Shown here piece by piece: positions 26,718 through 35,342 of a DNA stretch of 64,000 bases (position 1 is its first letter; every line of letters begins with the position of its first letter). The notes under the pieces are model-generated. The model saw only the letters and a program-made list of their open reading frames with translations, ran no database searches and was not told the DNA's origin. A program made the translations under genes and the position numbers. The DNA comes from Chitinophagaceae bacterium C216. Its GTDB lineage: Bacteria > Bacteroidota > Bacteroidia > Chitinophagales > Chitinophagaceae. The stretch is from the NCBI GenBank assembly GCA_028485475.2, contig CP144143.1, forward strand, positions 310,001 through 374,000, in the 5' to 3' direction.

Positions 26718-28013
26718 ATGGAACTATTCATAATAGCCTTATTGATTTTGCTCAATGGACTATTTTCGATGGCGGAAATTGCCTTAGTGTCAGCGAGAAA
26801 AGTGCGACTGGAAGCTCAAGCCAACAAAGGAGATAAAAAGGCCGCAGAAGCACTGAAATTAGCCAATCATCCCGATCATTTTCTCTCCACTATACAAATC
26901 GGTATTACACTTATTGGTATATTGACCGGTATTTATTCAGGAGAAAAGATTACCGGAGATATTGTAGTATTTATAGAAAAAATTCCTTTTCTGGCACCCT
27001 ATAGTAAGGGGGTTGCTACTACACTGGTCGTAATCGTTATTACTTATTTTTCCCTAGTATTTGGGGAACTGATACCCAAACGCATTGGTCTTGCAGCTCC
27101 TGAGCAAATTGCCAAATTTGTAGCTGCTCCTATGCGAATAGTGAGCTGGATAACCTATCCTTTTATCTGGCTACTTACACAATCCACCGGTTTTGTTAGC
27201 AAGATTTTTAATATCAAACCTGATCAAACCCATGTTACCGAAGAAGAAATTAAGGCGATGATCAATGAGGGAGCGGAACAAGGTACGTTGGAAGAAACCG
27301 AACAGGAAATTATTGAGCGTGTATTTCATCTTAGCGACAGAAATATTACATCACTGATGACGCATCGCAGTGATATTGTATGGTTTAAGATTACCGATAC
27401 CGAAGAAACCATTAGAGAGAAAATTTTAAAAGACGCTCATTCGATCTATCCGGTATGTGATGGAGAGCTGGATAACATTAAAGGTGTTGTTTCCCTAAAG
27501 GATATATATGTCAATAAAAATAATGTTCAATTCAAAGACATAATGCGACCGGCGCTGTTTGTTCCGGAGAACAACACAGCATTTAAAGTAATGGAAAAGT
27601 TCAAAGAGTCGCAACTCCATTCCTGTTTCATTGTAGACGAATACGGAAGTGTCCTAGGCATGATTACCTTAAAGGACATTTTGGAAGCTATTATAGGCGA
27701 TATGCCTCAACAAGATGATGACGAATATGAAGTTATTAAACGCGAAGATGGCTCCTATCTGGTTGATGGTCAACTTCCGTTTTATGATTTCCTGTCCTAC
27801 TTTGATAAAGCGGATTGGATGAACGAAGGAGAACAAGAGTTCGACACCATTGCAGGTTTTATTCTGCACAAACTAAAGCGTATTCCAGAAGTATCGGACA
27901 AGCTCAGCTGGAATGGATTTGATTTTGAGATTATTGATATGGACGGTCACCGTATCGACAAAGTATTGGTAAATATCAGCGATCAAATACGCAGTGAAAT
28001 GGAGGAGGATTAA
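26718..28013 (+). CDS. Hemolysin/CorC-family membrane protein with CBS pair
   Basis: A 431-residue protein with the domain order DUF21 (CNNM) membrane domain, paired CBS domains, and CorC_HlyC C-terminal domain. The N-terminal 190 residues hold about four hydrophobic segments starting at LFIIALLILLNGLFSMAEIALVSARK. TEEEIKAMINEGAEQGTLEETEQEIIERVFHL leads into the CBS pair (MTHRSDIVWF to VVSLKDIYV and IMRPALFVPENN to MITLKDILEAIIGD). The end (DGSYLVDGQLPFYDFLSYF) is the FAD-fold-like CorC_HlyC domain. Members are linked to magnesium/cobalt efflux or ion homeostasis; haemolysin is a historical name. A 569-base gene-free stretch follows. Confidence 0.92.
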   Translation: MELFIIALLILLNGLFSMAEIALVSARKVRLEAQANKGDKKAAEALKLANHPDHFLSTIQIGITLIGILTGIYSGEKITGDIVVFIEKIPFLAPYSKGVATTLVVIVITYFSLVFGELIPKRIGLAAPEQIAKFVAAPMRIVSWITYPFIWLLTQSTGFVSKIFNIKPDQTHVTEEEIKAMINEGAEQGTLEETEQEIIERVFHLSDRNITSLMTHRSDIVWFKITDTEETIREKILKDAHSIYPVCDGELDNIKGVVSLKDIYVNKNNVQFKDIMRPALFVPENNTAFKVMEKFKESQLHSCFIVDEYGSVLGMITLKDILEAIIGDMPQQDDDEYEVIKREDGSYLVDGQLPFYDFLSYFDKADWMNEGEQEFDTIAGFILHKLKRIPEVSDKLSWNGFDFEIIDMDGHRIDKVLVNISDQIRSEMEED

Positions 28014-28582
28014 TAATTGATGGCTCTTAAGCTTATTAAGCTTATTGCTCATTTCTAATTAATGATACAACACCGAAATACCACTTCTGTGTCGCATTTC
28101 ATTTTCAAAGAGAGATCTTACAACATCGCCCTGCTTATTGGAAGGTCACCCACATAAACTAATATTCATTTAAGAACATTAGGGTATGGGAAATGAATGT
28201 TCCTATAAGTCCTAAAACACAATTTCCAAGTACTTGACATACAATCAATCTAATATAACATCCTTTTTCGAGTTGCTTATACCTTTTTCCTTCTCCAGTT
28301 AAAAATCATATCCGGGCTAGCTGAAGCTAGCATCTCTTAAAAAAAGAGACTTTCTCCTAGCCTCTTTTAAGTCCACACTGTCTATGTAGAATAACACGTC
28401 CCTCTCGTAATAAAAACTTACAACTAGGATATTGATTACAATTTCTGGAACATCATCAATTTATCAGCACTCCGTACATTAGCAGGATATTAAGACTTAT
28501 TAATGGCTGAGTATAGTGCATATAGTGCATAAAAAAAGCCCCTCCAAAAGGAGGGGCCATTTTATCACAGCAAAAAGTTGTA
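28014..28582. other. Long intergenic region with several stems
   Basis: There is no coding frame of note in 569 bases. Visible structure: tandem aagcttatt copies near 28029-28047, an 8-bp inverted repeat attcattt/aaatgaat around 28164-28197, two adjacent small hairpins (gctagc-tgaa-gctagc near 28316-28331 and tctctt-aaaaa-aagaga near 28333-28349), and a tandem tatagtgca repeat near 28512-28529. The ompA terminator is at the end. It might hide a small RNA; I see no promoter-terminator pair that proves one. Confidence 0.5.
28531..28557 (-). terminator. Strong terminator of the OmpA gene
   Basis: Minus strand: 8-bp GC stem gcccctcc/ggaggggc (28538-28545 and 28550-28557), a four-base loop and a U7 run from the A7 tract at 28531-28537. 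It is 26 bases after the stop codon. A textbook intrinsic terminator. Confidence 0.95.
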
Positions 28583-30220
28583 TTAGTTTTTGCGAAGATT
28601 AGGATGAGGAGGAGCTACAGTGTTAGGTCCATCTTCACCAGGTGCAGCAGCACGGATGTCAACTGTATCGCAGTCGCCACCTTCTTGACCTGAGCTGAAG
28701 ATAAATCTGTCACTGCTAATTCCTTCTTTCTCAACTAAGTGAGTAATCACTTTATTTACGTGATCCCAGCTTAATTGTTGTTGACGCTTAGTAGCAGCGC
28801 AGTATCCAACTACAACTACTTTACAACCAGGATTTGCTCTCAGTTTAGCAGCAACTGTTGCCAGTGCAGCTGTAGCGTCAGAAGAAAGTTTGTTAGAGTT
28901 AGGAGCGAAACGGATGCTTGGTAAAGCACCTAACAGAGTAGCGCACTCAGGAACTGCAGGAGCGCATCCTTCTGGACAAGGACATTTACCTACACCGTCA
29001 GCATCAACAGGTTGACAATATGTTGGAGTAATCAACTCTTTATCTCTACAATCAGGAACTCCGTCACCGTCTGTATCAAGGCTTACACCGTGAGTATCAA
29101 CAGGACAACCGGGAGGAGTTTGCTCTTGGTCAAACTGATCGATTACGCCATCACCATCAGAGTCAGGCAGAACAATTTCAGGTACTCTACGCAGTTCTCC
29201 GTAAGCGTAGTTCAGTGGGTTCAGCCAGTACAGAGGCTCAACTCTCTTAGATTTGTTACCCAAGTTGAAGTTAAGACCCAGAGACAGGTAGTTGAACCAG
29301 TCTTTATCAGGAGTTAAGTCTGGGGTTTGCTCGCTCCAACGTACACCATCCAGCATGTCTGAACCAGTGTAGATCAAACGATCTTCAATAGCCAGATTTA
29401 CACGAGGAGACAGACGGAACGCGATACCAGCACCTACTGTTCCTGAAGGAGTTAAGTAACCTGCAAAGGTTTTACTCCATTTTTTAGAAGGATCTACTTC
29501 AGCTGGGCTTTCGTAAGAACCATCTAGCAGATCTTTAATTCTTTTAATTTGATCTTTACGGTTGCTATAATCATCACCCAATGAAGGGAAGTTATAAGGA
29601 GAGTTTCCGTTTAATGCGTTAACATCAGTATGGAAAGTATTGATACCCACACCAGCTAAAGCATAGATAGTAGCACCTGTTTGATTTTTGTAGAAACGAA
29701 TGTTACCTAAGTTAAATAAAGCTTGTAAAGACAGGTCTTGTGCTTTGGTTCTATAGTTGTAGTAAACCGGAGAACCTTGGTAACTATTATACCATGGAGA
29801 TTTTTGCCCAGCAGCTCTATAGCCAGTAGAAGGTCTCCAGTTCAATCCCTTAGCTACACCATACACATACTCTAATCTTAAAGACATTACATGTCCTAAA
29901 GATTTACGAATGTGTCCACCGAAACCGAAAGACTGTAAATATCTTGGATCAACGTCAGCTAAAGGAATAGAGAAAGATCCACCCTTAATACCTAACTCCC
30001 ACATATCCTTAGGTTTACCAGGGTAATCTTGGTTCCCTACCAAAAATTCATTGTGCTGAGCCAGTTGTTTTTTGTTGTAATAATTTTGATCAGTTACAGA
30101 AAATGTTCCATATACTGGATGAGGGGCAGTATATGGTTGCGTTGGACTTACCTGGGCAAGCCCGGCAGACGCAATCAGGCAGCTAATGCCCGCAAGTAAT
30201 GTGTACTTTTTGCTTGTCAT
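28583..30220 (-). CDS. OmpA family outer-membrane protein with thrombospondin type 3 repeats
   Basis: A 545-residue protein with a signal peptide (MTSKKYTLLAGISCLIASAGLAQ). An N-terminal beta-barrel of about 300 residues (to the LGLNFNLGNKS strand) is followed by calcium-binding type 3 repeats (DSDGDGVIDQFDQ and DTDGDGVPDCRDK, from about residue 350), a Cys/Pro-rich linker, and an OmpA C-terminal-like domain (IRFAPNSNKL onward, from about residue 430). The C-terminal domain is atypical: where family members have the Asp of GHTD and the Arg of SxxRA, this one has GYC and WDH. The gene has an excellent promoter and a strong terminator, suggesting an abundant porin-like envelope protein. It is transcribed alone. 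Confidence 0.88.
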   Translation of the reverse strand: MTSKKYTLLAGISCLIASAGLAQVSPTQPYTAPHPVYGTFSVTDQNYYNKKQLAQHNEFLVGNQDYPGKPKDMWELGIKGGSFSIPLADVDPRYLQSFGFGGHIRKSLGHVMSLRLEYVYGVAKGLNWRPSTGYRAAGQKSPWYNSYQGSPVYYNYRTKAQDLSLQALFNLGNIRFYKNQTGATIYALAGVGINTFHTDVNALNGNSPYNFPSLGDDYSNRKDQIKRIKDLLDGSYESPAEVDPSKKWSKTFAGYLTPSGTVGAGIAFRLSPRVNLAIEDRLIYTGSDMLDGVRWSEQTPDLTPDKDWFNYLSLGLNFNLGNKSKRVEPLYWLNPLNYAYGELRRVPEIVLPDSDGDGVIDQFDQEQTPPGCPVDTHGVSLDTDGDGVPDCRDKELITPTYCQPVDADGVGKCPCPEGCAPAVPECATLLGALPSIRFAPNSNKLSSDATAALATVAAKLRANPGCKVVVVGYCAATKRQQQLSWDHVNKVITHLVEKEGISSDRFIFSSGQEGGDCDTVDIRAAAPGEDGPNTVAPPHPNLRKN

Positions 30221-30269
30221 AACTAAGGATTAAGATTTAAAATGATTTTTTCTTATTCTTAATAAGAAG

Positions 30270-30300
30270 CAAATTTAGAGCCATTTATTTAATAAACAAA
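30270..30300 (-). promoter_or_regulatory. Strong Bacteroidota-type promoter of the OmpA gene
   Basis: Minus strand: -33 TTTG (30297-30300), a 19-base spacer, and -7 TAAATTTG (30270-30277). Both elements match the Bacteroidota consensus exactly. The transcript would start near 30264, giving a leader of about 45 bases. It supports high expression of the OmpA gene. Confidence 0.8.
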
Positions 30301-30418
30301 TTTTAACCAAAAAAAAATTAATATTTGAGGTACACAAATGAGAGCACTAAACAAGAAATAAAACAAAATAATAACGCGTAAATATTTATAAATCCCTTAC
30401 TTTGTTACAATTAACATT

Positions 30419-31381
30419 ATGAATTTACCCGTTTCACTTATTAAAACTGAACTTGAGAGCTTCGAGGAAAGGTTTAAAAACGCTGTACATAGCTCCACGC
30501 CGCTTTTAAACTCCATTTTACGATATCTCGTGAAAAGAAAAGGAAAACAAATACGACCGATGTTTGTTTTCTTATCCGCTCGGCTATTTGGACCCACCAC
30601 CGAATCTACCTATCGCGCTGCATCACTGGTAGAAATTCTGCACACGGCCACTCTGGTACACGATGATGTGGTAGATGACTCCCTGGAAAGAAGAGGTTTT
30701 TTTTCGGTTTATGCCTTATGGAAAAACAAAGCATCGGTGTTAGTAGGAGACTACCTACTGGCTAAAGGCCTCATTCTCTCGCTGGAAAACAATGACTACG
30801 AAATTCTCCATATCCTGACGGACGCTGTGCGAAGAATGAGTGAAGGAGAATTACTCCAACTGGAAAAAGCCCGCACGCTGAATATTAAGGAGGAAATTTA
30901 TTACGAAATTATTCGCAACAAAACCGCCTCGCTACTGGCTTCTGCTTGTAGTGCTGGAGCATGGTCTTCTTCTCAAAATCAAGAATATGCCGACCTTATG
31001 CGCAATTTTGGAGAAAAAACCGGTATTGCATTTCAAATAAAGGACGATTTATTCGATTATGCAAGCGAAGACGTAGGCAAACCTACCGGAAACGACATCA
31101 AGGAAAAGAAGATGACGCTACCGCTAATTTATACGCTTAATAACTGCGACCAGTCTACCCGTAGAAAAATCATCAACATTGTAAAAAACAATAATAACGA
31201 CAAAAAGAAAATTGAATGGGTGCTGGAAACCGTAAAAAGTACCGGAGGAATTGAGTACGCCACTCAGAAGATGTATGACTACAAAAAAGAAGCCTTGGAT
31301 ATACTGCAACAATGTCCTGACAATGAATTCCGGAAAGGTTTGGAAGATTTAGTAAATTACGTCACCGAAAGAAAATATTAA
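30419..31381 (+). CDS. Polyprenyl diphosphate synthase (octaprenyl/solanesyl type)
   Basis: A 320-residue all-helical prenyl chain elongation enzyme. The first Asp-rich motif is HDDVVDDSLERRG near residue 80, and the second is DDLFDYASEDVGKPTGNDIKEKKMTLPL near residue 208. KGKQIRPMF and GDYLLAKG are further family blocks. It makes the long isoprenoid tail, most likely of menaquinone. The residues just before the first DDxxD that set chain length are small, compatible with a long product, but the length cannot be fixed by eye. It sits 34 bases before recJ and may be co-transcribed with it. Confidence 0.92.
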   Translation: MNLPVSLIKTELESFEERFKNAVHSSTPLLNSILRYLVKRKGKQIRPMFVFLSARLFGPTTESTYRAASLVEILHTATLVHDDVVDDSLERRGFFSVYALWKNKASVLVGDYLLAKGLILSLENNDYEILHILTDAVRRMSEGELLQLEKARTLNIKEEIYYEIIRNKTASLLASACSAGAWSSSQNQEYADLMRNFGEKTGIAFQIKDDLFDYASEDVGKPTGNDIKEKKMTLPLIYTLNNCDQSTRRKIINIVKNNNNDKKKIEWVLETVKSTGGIEYATQKMYDYKKEALDILQQCPDNEFRKGLEDLVNYVTERKY

Positions 31382-31415
31382 GTTCACCTGTAAATCCCCC
31401 ATTTATAAGACCTTA

Positions 31416-33113
31416 ATGAAGCGCTGGAATATATTACAGGCCGATGAAAAAGAGGTGTCGGCATTACAGGAAGCACTTAAAATTAATCGCAACTTATGTA
31501 AAGTGCTGGTACAACGGGGCATCAAAACTTTCGAGGACGCTAAAAACTTTTTTCGCCCGCAACTGTCACATCTTCACAACCCATGGTTGATGAAAGGCAT
31601 GCAAAAAGCGGTGGATCGCATACAACTAGCCTTTACGCAGCAAGAAAAAATTCTCGTTTTCGGCGATTATGACGTAGATGGTACTACGGCAGTAGCCTGT
31701 ATGTACCGGTTTTTAAAAAGCTTATATCCCGAAGTAGGTTTTTACATCCCTCACCGCCACAAAGAAGGATACGGTATTAGTAAAAAAGGTATTGACTATG
31801 CAAAAGAGCATAATTATACTTTGGTAGTAGCTCTCGATTGTGGCATCAAATCCGTTGAGCTTATCGATTATGCCAACACACTAGGTATTGACTTCATTAT
31901 CTGCGACCATCACCTTCCCGATGAAAAAATACCCAATGCTGTAGCAGTTTTAAATCCTAAACAAAAAGACTGCAACTACCCCTACAAGGAATTATGCGGA
32001 TGCGGCGTGGGGTTTAAACTGATCTGCGCCCTTTGCCAGCAACTACAGTTGCCAACAGCAAAAGCTTACGAATATCTTGATCTCGTAGCCACAGCCATTG
32101 CAGCAGATATTGTACCCATCACCGGTGAAAACCGTGTCTTGGCTTTTTTCGGATTGCAAAAAGCAAATGAAAATCCTAACGCCGGTATCAAAGCATTAGC
32201 AACTCTAAGCCAGGCGAAAATGCCGTTACGCATCAGCGATTTGGTATTTCTTATAGCCCCCAGAGTAAATGCTGCCGGCAGAATGGATGATGCTACCAAA
32301 GCGGTACAACTCTTTATAGCGTCTTCTTACGAGGAGGCTTTGGAATATGCAAGATTATTACATACAGATAATAATACAAGAAAAGAAAGTGATCTCAATA
32401 TTACTACCGAAGCCTTGCAGTTGATTGCGCAGAACGAAGACTGGGTTCACCGCAAGTCTACAGTAGTGTATCAACCACATTGGCACAAAGGTGTTGTGGG
32501 CATCGTAGCTTCACGACTAATTGAGCATCATTACCGCCCCACAGTAGTCCTCACTGAAAACGGTAACTATGCTACCGGAAGCGCCCGCAGCGTTCCCGGA
32601 TTTAATTTGTATGAAGCTATTCACGCCTGCAGGGAATATCTAATCTCTTATGGAGGTCATTATGCTGCAGCCGGCCTTACCCTGGAAAAACACCATATCG
32701 ATGCATTCAGAGATAAATTTGAAGAAGTGGTAACTGCCACCATTACGGAAGATCTACTAATTCCTGAAATCCTCATAGATGCCATAGTAGAACTAAAAGA
32801 AATCTCCGATAAGTTTTATAACATTTTACAACAAATGGAGCCTTTTGGCCCTGAAAATATGACACCGGTTTTTTTGGCTCGCGGTGTACAAGATTTTGGT
32901 CATAGCAGAATTGTAAAAGAAAAGCATTTACGCTTAGTGGTAAGACAAGATAATGCAACATTTGTGGGCATTGGTTTCAATATGGCTGATAAATTTCCGA
33001 TAGTCCAGAGTGGTCAACCCTTTGATATTGTATTTAAGGTGGATGAAAACGAGTGGAACGGACAAAAAAATCTACAACTACGCGTGGAAGATATAAAGCC
33101 GTACGAAAATTAG
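31416..33113 (+). CDS. recJ: Single-stranded-DNA exonuclease RecJ
   Basis: A 565-residue DHH/DHHA1 phosphoesterase. The core motifs are present: VFGDYDVDGTTAV near residue 83, VALDCGI, the DHH motif in ICDHHLPDE near residue 163, LNPKQKDCNYPYKELCGCGV, and the DHHA1 GGH motif in SYGGHYAAAGLTL. It degrades single-stranded DNA 5' to 3' in recombination and mismatch repair. The C-terminal OB-like part (TPVFLARGVQDFGHSRIVKEKHLRL) is complete. Length is normal. Convergent with kup, with 8 bases between the stop codons. Confidence 0.97.
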   Translation: MKRWNILQADEKEVSALQEALKINRNLCKVLVQRGIKTFEDAKNFFRPQLSHLHNPWLMKGMQKAVDRIQLAFTQQEKILVFGDYDVDGTTAVACMYRFLKSLYPEVGFYIPHRHKEGYGISKKGIDYAKEHNYTLVVALDCGIKSVELIDYANTLGIDFIICDHHLPDEKIPNAVAVLNPKQKDCNYPYKELCGCGVGFKLICALCQQLQLPTAKAYEYLDLVATAIAADIVPITGENRVLAFFGLQKANENPNAGIKALATLSQAKMPLRISDLVFLIAPRVNAAGRMDDATKAVQLFIASSYEEALEYARLLHTDNNTRKESDLNITTEALQLIAQNEDWVHRKSTVVYQPHWHKGVVGIVASRLIEHHYRPTVVLTENGNYATGSARSVPGFNLYEAIHACREYLISYGGHYAAAGLTLEKHHIDAFRDKFEEVVTATITEDLLIPEILIDAIVELKEISDKFYNILQQMEPFGPENMTPVFLARGVQDFGHSRIVKEKHLRLVVRQDNATFVGIGFNMADKFPIVQSGQPFDIVFKVDENEWNGQKNLQLRVEDIKPYEN

Positions 33114-33121
33114 CCAACATC

Positions 33122-35092
33122 CTATTCGATACGAGTGAGCCTAATATTGGTCACAGGCGCTACTATCAAAGGATATTTCTCTACGGTTACATTGGACTGG
33201 TCTAGCCCAAAGCTTTTCTCTTCTGATAAGCTGATATGTTTAATGATAAAGTGCAGTTTCATTATCAATCGCTCCATGAATGGCAATTCATTGTCTGAAC
33301 TCAGATGTTTTTCCATTACCACAAATTGAAAATCCCCTACCATATTGTTTCCGGCAAGACTATCGTATCGGCTCATGATGTTCACTTCTTTGTTGTGCGC
33401 CAGGTCTTCAACCACTTTCTTAAAGAGAAGATTAATCCTTGGCTGTATTCTGAAGCCCAACCGAAAATCGATGCGAATAATATCATTGGGAATGATATGC
33501 TCTACCTTGTACTCTGAGGTATAAGGTTCATCTACCGTATCCACATGCACAAACCAATAGATATCGGCACGCTTAGGCTTTTGAGTTAATATGGAGTAAA
33601 CAACCTTATGTTCTATTTCTTTGGGATTATCTGCACTGGTAAGATATACTAAGTGTGTAGCATATTTGGCAATGCTCTTATCATGGCTTAATTCCTGAAT
33701 CTTGGAGATATAATTCTCGATACGCACAAACTCAACATACCGGTTTTTGATCTTACGTGCCCTGTACCACACATACATTATCGCAAACATAATTCCGGCA
33801 ATCATAATAGTAATATATCCCCCCCGGGGAAACTTATCTAGCAACGCAATCAAATAGGCACCCTCTACAACCAAAAAACCGATTAAAAAGAGATAAATCC
33901 ACCCTTTGGCCACCCTCTTCAATACTAGATAATTACTATAAAGCATGGTGGTGGCTATCATAGTGATCACAATGGCCAACCCATATGCCGCTTCCATTCT
34001 TGATGACTTCTGAAAATACAACACCACAAATACACAACCGATATACAAAATAGCATTCACCGCAGGAATAAATAACTGCCCTTTGGCTTCTGACGGATAT
34101 CTGATGCGAAGTTTGGGCCACAAGTTCAGACGCATAGCCTCACTAATCAGCGTATATGCTCCAGATACCATAGCCTGGCTGGCAATAATGGCGGCAGTGG
34201 TAGCAATAATTACAGCAGGAACAATAAACCACTCGGGCATCAGATTATAGAAAGCATGGATGCCAATAAACTGCTCCACGTCGTCAGTAATCGTTAATTT
34301 ATTATAATGCGAAAGCAGAAAAGCCCCTTGCCCGAAATAATTGAGCAACAAACAAATTTTTACATATATCCAAGAGATCCTGATATTCTCACGCCCGCAA
34401 TGTCCCAAATCGCTATACAATGCTTCGGCACCGGTAGTACAAAGAAATACGGCGCCCAACAACCAGAACCCTTTGGGGTAATGCGCGAGAAAATCAATGG
34501 CATAAGAAGGACTTAAAGCCTTAAAAATGCTGATATCATCCGTAATGTGTAAAGCGCCGAAAACAGCCAGCATCGTAAACCATATAAACATTATCGGACC
34601 AAAAATCTTACCGATGGATGCTGTACCAAATTGCTGAAGAAAAAAGAATACGGTGAGTATACACAGCACAATCCACATAATAGTGGTCGTGGAAATGTGT
34701 TTCAACGCCGGCAATATCTGCAACCCTTCTATTGCTGAGGTGACCGTCATGGGTGGCGTAATGATCCCGTCAGCCATAAGAGCCGCACCTCCAATCATGG
34801 CTGGAAACACCAACCATTTTCTGCGCCGCCTCACCAAAGCATAAAGAGCAAACGTACCCCCTTCACCACGGTTATCCGCCTTTAAAATCAACATTACATA
34901 TTTAATAGTAGTTTGAAGGGTGAGCGTCCAGATAATACAGGATAGGGTTCCGATAATCAACTCTTCCGTAACCTGACGATTCCCTATAATTGCGTTAAAA
35001 ACGTATAAAGGAGAAGTTCCTATGTCGCCAAAAATAATACCTAGTGCTATGAGTAAGCCCGCTGCTGTCGCCTTATTATTGTGAGGTTTCAC
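33122..35092 (-). CDS. kup: KUP-family potassium uptake transporter
   Basis: A 656-residue K+:H+ symporter of the inner membrane with about twelve transmembrane helices over residues 1-450 and a soluble C-terminal domain. Family signatures: GIIFGDIGTSPLYVFNAIIG at the N-terminus, GEGGTFALYALVRRRRKW, ADGIITPPMTVTSAIEGL, TTGAEALYSDLGHCGRENIRISW and SQAMVSGAYTLISEAMRL. The C-terminal tail (from RIENYISKIQELSHDKSIAKYATHLVYLTS) is the usual regulatory part. It is a single gene. The leader region upstream has no KtrA-type riboswitch that I can recognise (ydaO-like motif not seen). Confidence 0.95.
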   Translation of the reverse strand: MKPHNNKATAAGLLIALGIIFGDIGTSPLYVFNAIIGNRQVTEELIIGTLSCIIWTLTLQTTIKYVMLILKADNRGEGGTFALYALVRRRRKWLVFPAMIGGAALMADGIITPPMTVTSAIEGLQILPALKHISTTTIMWIVLCILTVFFFLQQFGTASIGKIFGPIMFIWFTMLAVFGALHITDDISIFKALSPSYAIDFLAHYPKGFWLLGAVFLCTTGAEALYSDLGHCGRENIRISWIYVKICLLLNYFGQGAFLLSHYNKLTITDDVEQFIGIHAFYNLMPEWFIVPAVIIATTAAIIASQAMVSGAYTLISEAMRLNLWPKLRIRYPSEAKGQLFIPAVNAILYIGCVFVVLYFQKSSRMEAAYGLAIVITMIATTMLYSNYLVLKRVAKGWIYLFLIGFLVVEGAYLIALLDKFPRGGYITIMIAGIMFAIMYVWYRARKIKNRYVEFVRIENYISKIQELSHDKSIAKYATHLVYLTSADNPKEIEHKVVYSILTQKPKRADIYWFVHVDTVDEPYTSEYKVEHIIPNDIIRIDFRLGFRIQPRINLLFKKVVEDLAHNKEVNIMSRYDSLAGNNMVGDFQFVVMEKHLSSDNELPFMERLIMKLHFIIKHISLSEEKSFGLDQSNVTVEKYPLIVAPVTNIRLTRIE

Positions 35093-35342
35093 TATATACG
35101 AGTCATTTATTTAGAAAAACAAACTACAAAGTTTGTTCAAAATCAGATAAAACGAAAAAATCTTCATTTTCTTGTATTCCATCACCTCTTTTTGAAAAGA
35201 AAAGTTATAATTTTCAAAGTTGCATTTTACTTGACATTGATACTCATTGTATTTGTAAATTTACATAGTAAAACTATTGAGTTGTAGTCCCAACTCATGG
35301 TCCTAATTTTCACAAATCTAACTATCATTAAACGATATACAT

